From Mycolicibacter senuensis (GTDB lineage: Bacteria > Actinomycetota > Actinomycetes > Mycobacteriales > Mycobacteriaceae): DNA of 64,000 nt. The stretch lies in the NCBI RefSeq assembly GCF_002101885.1, contig NZ_LQPS01000036.1:1-64000 (forward strand), written 5' to 3'. Made by a program: the position numbers and the translations under genes. The notes beneath the pieces were generated by a model that was not told where the DNA came from, searched no databases, and saw only the letters and a program-made list of their open reading frames with translations. This document shows, one piece after another, positions 60,001-64,000 of this stretch; within the stretch, counting starts at the first letter, position 1; every line of letters begins with the position of its first letter.

Positions 60001-60150
60001 CCTCTCGATCAGCGGCGCCAGGTGACGGGTGATGGTCAGCGCCTGCTCGGCGTCATCGACGGTGGCGAAGTCGGGGTGCAGGTCGGCACGGTGAGCGAGT
60101 TGGGCGTGCAGCTGCTCGGTGAGCAAGGATTCGTAGACTCCGGGGTCCAT
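57052..60150 (-). CDS. PLD-like/SF2 helicase/DUF3427 protein
   Basis: A 1,032-residue protein with three parts. An N-terminal segment has a phospholipase D-like nuclease pattern (RLHAKAWLLRRNTGF, then YVGSSNLSHAAL) at about residue 205-240. The central SF2 helicase has Walker A VAATGTGKTVMAAL, motif II VVVDEFHHAEA, motif III LLGLTATPERADG and motif VI QQLGRGLR. The C-terminal 300 residues match DUF3427 in position and style (SREEILAALDYAAQ, SPTTMYRDFALSDRLFHWE). Related PLD-helicase-DUF3427 proteins are found in bacterial islands and thought to act in restriction-like defence. The ATG at 60150 is 7 nt after TACCCT. A PIN-like gene lies upstream and CopG downstream. Confidence 0.85.
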   Translation of the reverse strand: MDPGVYESLLTEQLHAQLAHRADLHPDFATVDDAEQALTITRHLAPLIERSLRSARTVEDRAALTQRILEVLPEAFSDGAALHRIDPGKITQLDEVRKAASGSQRLTRPATPFSDAALMTNGRGEPTLAAELRAELSSADQVDLLCAFVKWQGLRLLEKELTELRERNIPLRVITTTYLGATDARALDALVSEFGAEVRVNYDTTITRLHAKAWLLRRNTGFHTAYVGSSNLSHAALVDGLEWNVRLSAVATPHLLEKFRATFDSYWENRDFEPYRPDQDGERLRQALQTASGERKRDPLAVTLSGLEVRPKPFQAEMLEQLDAERTLHDRHRNLIVAATGTGKTVMAALDYRRLARDIHGRDLTLLFVAHRKEILGQAQRMYREALTDATFGELLVDGQQPTKWRHVFASIQSLSANRLADIAPEHFDVVVVDEFHHAEAASYRRLLSHVRPMELLGLTATPERADGADVRSFFDGRIAAELRLWEALEQNLLCPFHYFGIHDGTDLEAIQWRRGGYELSALSSVYTGNDARTRIVLKQLRDKVGDVAAMRALGFCVSVDHARYMAQCFNDAGIPARAVSAETSADERRAALAALRNREINIIFAVDLFNEGLDIPEVDTILFLRPTESATVFLQQLGRGLRLTHGKTVLTALDFVGHQRREFRFDQRFRALTGAGGKALQHQVEQGFPFLPSGSQIVLDRVAQKLVLDNIKAQVAPRWAALISEVRAHPDHQLAGYLDACGRDLPDIVKNNRSWTTLCRAAGKMAGDPGPRETDLVKRVRTLAHADDRLRWRAYRAILDGAVDLSSPAERRLAAMLFYSLFPNGGGFADIATGLDALAGEAVIDEMRQVIDIAFDAARRTTYDLGSLVPTLAEVPLEVHATYSREEILAALDYAAQDRTPSTMREGVVWRPELNTDAFLITLKKSETDYSPTTMYRDFALSDRLFHWESQSTTSAASPTGQRYIHHRENGSHILLFVRAAKTNTLGAAPYVFLGPADYASHEGEKPMAITWRLHRPMPAEVFQASSVAVA

Positions 60151-60157
60151 GGCCGGC

Positions 60158-60163
60158 AGGGTA
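60158..60163 (-). promoter_or_regulatory. -10 element, leaderless helicase gene
   Basis: TACCCT on the minus strand ends 7 nt before the ATG at 60150. Confidence 0.5.
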
Positions 60164-60202
60164 GCCGACGGGGCCGACGCTGCACTCGTTCAGCGCCCCG
60201 AC

Positions 60203-60601
60203 CTACACTCGTTCAACTGCCCCCGGCTCGAACCGCATCGCCCGAGCTCCATTGGCACGCAACGACAGCCACCAGGGTCCATCAGGGTGGCGTTCGACTT
60301 GTCTCTCAATGGCGTCCCACCGTGACACCAGCCGCACCAGCTGCTCCCAGGCGGCGTGCTCCCCCAGTCCGTGCAGGTGTACCGCCTTGAGCTTGTGTGT
60401 GACTGCGAGCCCTGCCTCCGCAGGGCGGGTTCGCAACCGCCGGTCGCTGGTGATCACCGCCCAACCGCGATCACCCAGCACCGGAATCCATTCGGTGTCG
60501 AGAATTCCAGCGGGCAGCAACTCCTCAACCGGTGCGGAGTTGAACACCGCTGTGTCGCGGCGAACACCAACAATGCTGGCCAAGCCGCCGAAGTGTTTCA
60601 C
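60203..60601 (-). CDS. PIN-like (VapC45-type) protein, possibly truncated
   Basis: A 132-residue frame with a PIN-like core: DTEWIPVLGDRGWAVITSDR, then RLRTRPAEAGLAVTH, followed by a helical C-terminal half (EQLVRLVSRWDAIERQVERH). It resembles the VapC45-like toxin family. That family normally begins with an acidic strand such as FLD/FVD; here the in-frame sequence upstream of the GTG at 60601 reads RFPLRINAGDERSGL with no standard start before a stop at 60671-60673. The true start may be a rare codon, or the N-terminus is lost. No antitoxin gene adjoins. It lies 52 nt upstream of the helicase gene on the same strand. Confidence 0.55.
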   Translation of the reverse strand: MKHFGGLASIVGVRRDTAVFNSAPVEELLPAGILDTEWIPVLGDRGWAVITSDRRLRTRPAEAGLAVTHKLKAVHLHGLGEHAAWEQLVRLVSRWDAIERQVERHPDGPWWLSLRANGARAMRFEPGAVERV

Positions 60602-60704
60602 CAGCCCGGACCGCTCGTCACCTGCGTTTATGCGCAGCGGAAACCGGGAATGCTGCGAAACAACACTTAATTAGCCCCTCTTTCACAGAAATCGGGTGAC
60701 CGCC

Positions 60705-60884
60705 ATGATTGCGCTCGGAGTGCTCCTCATCATTCTCGGTCTTGTTTTGCCAGCTCTCGTCCCGACCTTCGCCTCCGCCCACCTCATGGTGGTGATCGGG
60801 GCGATTCTTCTCGTCGTCGGCCTCGTGCTGATGCTGGCCGGACGGATGGGCAGCCCGGTGGGTGGTCGACGTCATTACTACTGA
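60705..60884 (+). CDS. DUF6131-like small membrane protein
   Basis: A 59-residue protein with two membrane helices (IALGVLLIILGLVLPALV and LMVVIGAILLVVGLVLML) and the C-terminal motif GGRRHYY that I associate with DUF6131, a family seen in mycobacteria. Function unknown; the small size and membrane location suggest an envelope stress or regulatory role. The ATG at 60705 was chosen; an in-frame GTG three codons upstream is possible. It is followed 30 nt later by a membrane-anchored coiled-coil gene. Confidence 0.75.
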   Translation: MIALGVLLIILGLVLPALVPTFASAHLMVVIGAILLVVGLVLMLAGRMGSPVGGRRHYY

Positions 60885-60914
60885 CCGCAGACCAGCAACG
60901 CGAAGGAAACCGCA

Positions 60915-61292
60915 ATGAGTACCAGCACCATCATTCTCATCGTTGTCGTCGCGATCCTGGCCGTCCTGGCCCTGATCGCTGTGGCCTTCATCGGGCGCAA
61001 CAAGCGCACCGAGCGGCGTCGCAGCCAGGCCGGGGAGATCCGGGACAAAGCTGCCGAGCAGGCTCACGAGGTGGGACAGCGCGAAGCCCACGCCGAGGAG
61101 ATCGCGGCCAAGGGCCGCGCCATGCGAGCCGAATCCGAAGCGCTGGCAGCGCAAGCGGCGAGCCTGGAACACCAGGCGCACCAACACCGCAGTGATGCGG
61201 CTACCGCACGCAGCGAATTGGACTCCGAATTCGAACGCGCCGACAAGCTCGATCCCGGCGCACCCACGTCCGACACCCGACCGACCCGGTAA
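60915..61292 (+). CDS. Membrane-anchored coiled-coil protein
   Basis: A 125-residue protein: one N-terminal membrane helix (TIILIVVVAILAVLALIAVA), a basic patch (GRNKRTERRRSQ) and a long charged, Ala-rich coiled coil (about 40-110; AEEIAAKGRAMRAESEALAA). No enzyme motif. GAAGGAAA precedes the ATG. The gene is a frequent neighbour of DUF6131-type genes in mycobacteria in my memory. Its 3' end, including the stop codon, lies inside the first unit of a 48-bp tandem duplication (61281-61373). Confidence 0.65.
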   Translation: MSTSTIILIVVVAILAVLALIAVAFIGRNKRTERRRSQAGEIRDKAAEQAHEVGQREAHAEEIAAKGRAMRAESEALAAQAASLEHQAHQHRSDAATARSELDSEFERADKLDPGAPTSDTRPTR

Positions 61293-61373
61293 CGCTCTCG
61301 AACCGGGCCGCAACGGACCTGATCGAGACCGACCCGGTAACGCTCTCGAACCGAGCCGCAGCGGACCTGATCG
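61281..61373 (+). repeat. 48-bp-period tandem duplication
   Basis: The 45-bp segment at 61281-61325 recurs at 61329-61373 with two mismatches; the period is 48 bp. The first unit contains the TAA stop of the preceding gene and the second is a non-coding copy, so the event duplicated the gene's 3' end. Being a multiple of three, it keeps an open frame in the downstream direction (RPGNALEPGRNGPDRD-like units), though this is unlikely to be translated. Confidence 0.9.
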
Positions 61374-61407
61374 GCATCGCCGATCACGCCCCGTACCCTT
61401 ACCAGGC

Positions 61408-62826
61408 GTGACCGGCATTGACCCGCAGAAACTCGCCACCTGCCTGCAGGTGCTCGCCGAGGTCGATGCGCTGCCGCCCGAGCACCCCGATGCGATCGCG
61501 GTTCGCCGCGCCACCGGGCGCATGTTCAAGGCACTGAAGAAGCAGCGCCGGGCCGCCAAACGGGACGCGGTGGCCGCCGCCGACAACGCCGTCATTGCCG
61601 CCACCGCCACCGGCGCCCCGGGCCGCATCGACGACGAGACCCAAGGCATCCCGCTGGTATCGGCCACGAAGGGCGCATCGGCGGGCACCTTGATCCGCTC
61701 GCGGGCCTGCTACATCTGCAAAACCCACTACGCGCAGGTGGATGCCTTCTATCACCAGCTCTGCCCGGACTGCGCCACCATGAGTCGGGCCAAACGCGAG
61801 GCCCGCACCGACCTGACCGGCCGTCGCGCGCTGCTCACCGGCGGGCGCGCCAAGATCGGCATGTACATCGCGCTGCGGCTGTTGCGCGACGGCGCGCACA
61901 CCACCATCACCACCCGCTTCCCCAACGACGCGGTGCGCCGCTTCGCCGCGATGCCCGATCATGCCGACTGGCTACACCGGCTACAGGTGGTGGGCATCGA
62001 CCTGCGCGACCCCGCCCAGGTCGTCGCACTGGCCGACACGGTGGCCGGCCAAGGCCCGCTGGACATCCTGATCAATAACGCCGCGCAGACGGTGCGCCGC
62101 GCTCCCGGCTCGTACGCCGCGCTGGTCGAGGCCGAACGCACCCCGGCAGCCGAGCTGGTCGACGTGATCACCTTCGATCATGTCAGCGACGCGCACCCGG
62201 CGGCGCTGGCCGGCAGCCTCGTCGCACACCAGGCACCGCACGCGCTGACCGAACTGGCCCTGACCGCCCGCAGTGCCTCCCCGGCCCGCATCGCCGCCGG
62301 TGTCGCGATCGACGCCGGCGGGCTGCTACCCGACACCGCCGCGATCAACAGCTGGACCCAACGCGTGCACGAGGTCGACGCCCTGGAGCTGCTCGAGGTG
62401 CAACTGTGCAACCAGACCGCACCGTTCATCCTGGTCAGCCGGCTGCGCCCGGCAATGGCGGCATCGAGAGCCCGCCGTAAATACGTGGTGAACGTGTCGG
62501 CGATGGAGGGCCAATTCAGCCGCCGCTACAAGGGCGCCGGGCATCCGCACACCAACATGGCCAAGGCCGCGCTGAACATGCTCACCCGCACCAGCGCCGC
62601 GGAGATGCTCGAGACCGACGGGATCCTGATGACCGCGGTGGACACCGGCTGGATCACCGACGAGCGCCCGCACCCCACCAAGCTGCGGTTGGCCGAGGAG
62701 GGTTTTCACGCGCCGCTGGATCTGGTCGACGGCGCCGCCCGGGTGTATGACCCGATCGTGCGCGGGGAGGCCGGCGAGGATCTGTTCGGGTGCTTCCTCA
62801 AGGATTACGCGCCGAGCAATTGGTAG
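61408..62826 (+). CDS. SDR with N-terminal zinc-ribbon-like domain
   Basis: A 472-residue protein. The first 135 residues form a basic helical region and a treble-clef-like CYICKTHY...LCPDC pair of CxxC motifs. The second part is a Rossmann SDR with LLTGGRAKIGMYIALRLLRDG, NNAAQTVRR and catalytic candidates Ser in NVSAMEG and Lys in NMAKAALNM (Tyr in the SDR YxxxK place is replaced by His/Asn context, HPHTNMAK). An inserted segment of about 80 residues separates the halves. A noncanonical catalytic site is possible. The GTG at 61408 was chosen; TACCCT lies 8 nt upstream. The frame is open further upstream through the tandem repeat, but that part is not protein-like. Confidence 0.8.
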   Translation: MTGIDPQKLATCLQVLAEVDALPPEHPDAIAVRRATGRMFKALKKQRRAAKRDAVAAADNAVIAATATGAPGRIDDETQGIPLVSATKGASAGTLIRSRACYICKTHYAQVDAFYHQLCPDCATMSRAKREARTDLTGRRALLTGGRAKIGMYIALRLLRDGAHTTITTRFPNDAVRRFAAMPDHADWLHRLQVVGIDLRDPAQVVALADTVAGQGPLDILINNAAQTVRRAPGSYAALVEAERTPAAELVDVITFDHVSDAHPAALAGSLVAHQAPHALTELALTARSASPARIAAGVAIDAGGLLPDTAAINSWTQRVHEVDALELLEVQLCNQTAPFILVSRLRPAMAASRARRKYVVNVSAMEGQFSRRYKGAGHPHTNMAKAALNMLTRTSAAEMLETDGILMTAVDTGWITDERPHPTKLRLAEEGFHAPLDLVDGAARVYDPIVRGEAGEDLFGCFLKDYAPSNW

Positions 62827-62832
62827 GGATCC

Positions 62833-63300
62833 TCACGCCGCCCGCGGCAGATCCCGCTCCGCGCTGCGTTCCCGAGGCTCCGACCCCCGTACCGACGGTG
62901 CCCATCCGACATAGGCCAGATACACCCCGAGCGCGGCGAACGCGACATAGACGACCCGCCACACGCTCACCGCACTCATCCAGTCCGCCGGCAGCGACAG
63001 GACGGTCACCGGAAACGCCACCAGCAGCACACCTTTGACCGCGGTCAGCCAGCCCAGCGCGGACACGCTGAACGCCGCCACCCCACGCCAGTACGGGTGC
63101 AACGCGATCACCACCAGACCGGCGAGCAGGGTGAACGCCCCGGCAACCCATGCCCAGAGTGGATCGCCGGCGGCTTCGGAGACGCGGGTCCACAGCTGCG
63201 GGCCTTGCACCGCGGCGGTCAGGCAGAGCACGGCTAGAAACGGGCCGATCACCCGGGCGAACATCCGGGTGGTGTGCTGGGTGTGAATCGAGGTGCTCAT
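62833..63300 (-). CDS. Four-helix membrane protein of unknown function
   Basis: A 155-residue integral membrane protein with four predicted helices (VIGPFLAVLCLTAAVQ; WVAGAFTLLAGLVVIALH; ALGWLTAVKGVLLVAFPVTV; VVYVAFAALGVYLAYVGW) and a charged C-terminal tail. I recognise no named family. The ATG at 63300 follows GGAAGGAC. It converges on the SDR gene with 6 bp between stops and diverges from the protease gene with a 132-bp promoter region. Confidence 0.7.
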   Translation of the reverse strand: MSTSIHTQHTTRMFARVIGPFLAVLCLTAAVQGPQLWTRVSEAAGDPLWAWVAGAFTLLAGLVVIALHPYWRGVAAFSVSALGWLTAVKGVLLVAFPVTVLSLPADWMSAVSVWRVVYVAFAALGVYLAYVGWAPSVRGSEPRERSAERDLPRAA

Positions 63301-63432
63301 CGTTTCGTCCTTCCCGAGCGTCCCCCTTGGCCGCCATTGTCCTCCCGAAAGAGCGGTCGCGCCGCGATCCGCCAAGCCCTCGGTACAGTCGACTCATTCC
63401 CCCGCCACAACCATCCCGGGAGCACACCTGAC

Positions 63433-64000
63433 ATGGCTGCCTCCCGGAAACTTCCCCTCAGCGCCCTGATCACCCGGCTGATCATCGCGGTCGTCGTCGC
63501 CGCGATCTCGGTGGGCACCATCTGGGCCAGCCGCGCCCATCCGATTCGCAACCCGAGCCCGATCCCGGCGGCCAAGGCGATCGGCCCGGGGATCGGTATC
63601 GACGTCACTACAGGCGATGGCTCCGAGAACATCATCTGCACGGCGGGATTTCTGGTGCGCACCAAGGACGATCGGCCCGCGCTGCTGTCGGCCGGGCACT
63701 GCAACAAGGCCGGCGGGTCCGGGGCGGTGGCCATCCGCCACGGCGGGCTCTTCAAATACCCGGTCATCGGCACGTTCAGCGAGACCATCTACGACGGCAA
63801 CGACTGGAACGACTTCGACATCGGGCTGATCGCAGTGGAGCCCGGCAAGATCCCGCTGACCTCCGAGGTCGACGGGCAGCCGGTGGCGGGCCTGGCCGAG
63901 CGGGTCGAAATCGGCGACACCCTCTGCCATTTCGGGATCCGCAGCGGCGGTGCGGTGTGCGGTCCGGTGGCCGCCAGCGAGGAGAACAAGGTCCGGTTCA
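63433..64000 (+). CDS. Secreted trypsin-like serine protease (3' end beyond window)
   Basis: The first 189 residues of an exported chymotrypsin-fold protein. An N-terminal hydrophobic helix (LITRLIIAVVVAAISVGTIW) acts as a signal or anchor. The catalytic His is in LLSAGHCNKAG and Asp in DWNDFDIGLIAVE; the Ser motif would lie past the window end. The pair of Cys in IICTAGF and GHCNK fits a disulfide, as do the Cys in DTLCHFG and AVCGPV. GGGAG precedes the ATG at a rather long distance, and a -10-like TACAGT is at 63384-63389. It is incomplete only because the window ends. Confidence 0.8.
   Translation, partial: MAASRKLPLSALITRLIIAVVVAAISVGTIWASRAHPIRNPSPIPAAKAIGPGIGIDVTTGDGSENIICTAGFLVRTKDDRPALLSAGHCNKAGGSGAVAIRHGGLFKYPVIGTFSETIYDGNDWNDFDIGLIAVEPGKIPLTSEVDGQPVAGLAERVEIGDTLCHFGIRSGGAVCGPVAASEENKVRF

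Noticed and set aside
60183..60214. Direct repeat CACTCGTTCA at 60183-60192 and 60205-60214
   Set aside because: Two short copies only, 22 bp apart, with no promoter relation; probably chance.
61192..61407. Upstream extension of the zinc-ribbon SDR through the tandem repeat
   Set aside because: The extension overlaps the preceding gene and its duplicated end in another frame, and the Arg/Pro/Asp repeats do not look like protein; the GTG at 61408 fits better.

Overview
The window is chromosomal DNA from a mycobacterium (Mycobacterium sensu lato) that is not of the M. tuberculosis complex. The evidence is high G+C, the type II fatty-acid dehydratase genes hadA, hadB and hadC, two mycolic acid methyltransferases including an MmaA4/Hma type, mycobacterial-type RecC, RecB and RecD, and gene order matching the M. 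tuberculosis segment Rv0629c-Rv0653c, inverted here. Lineage-specific insertions and losses are clear: no fabD2, no mmaA2/mmaA3-like pair, no echA3, and a foreign block between the Rv0633c-like gene and recC. No insertion sequence, prophage or CRISPR array is visible.

Layout. 1-17.7 kb is a conserved translation and envelope block: TetR regulator, rplL-rplJ with a leader, a DUF1772/HxlR pair, ROK kinase plus GH38 mannosidase, UbiB-like kinase, lipG-like hydrolase, two mycolate methyltransferases, rplA-rplK-nusG-secE, tRNA-Trp, hadC-hadB-hadA, rpmG, tRNA-Met and tRNA-Thr. 17.9-27.3 kb starts with two conserved genes (metallo-hydrolase and membrane protein), then holds the inserted block: SRPBCC-cyanase-patatin operon, thioredoxin lipoprotein/CcdA pair, RES-type toxin-antitoxin pair, and an alcohol dehydrogenase-phosphofructokinase-methyltransferase operon. 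27.3-35.7 kb is the coupled recC-recB-recD operon.

35.7-60.7 kb is an accessory region: two VapBC modules, a NYN-LOTUS protein, RF3, a NERD-SF1 helicase with a small membrane ORF, a phosphoesterase, two paralogous SEC-C zinc proteins, each linked to a small coiled-coil gene (the second coiled-coil copy frameshifted), an HxlR-SDR-tautomerase locus with two near-identical palindromic operators, an ABC-F protein, a broken DUF6883/DUF4926 pair, a pRiA4b ORF-3-like protein, an orphan ribbon-helix-helix protein and a 1,032-residue PLD-like/SF2 helicase/DUF3427 protein next to a PIN-like gene. 60.7-64 kb holds small membrane proteins, an SDR with an N-terminal zinc-ribbon-like segment and the start of a secreted trypsin-like protein.

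A recurring regulatory feature is a TAnnnT -10 hexamer placed 6-7 nt before the start codon, which suggests leaderless transcripts for about twenty genes. It was used to choose many starts. Function calls rest on motif recognition and remembered family knowledge; no database search was run.
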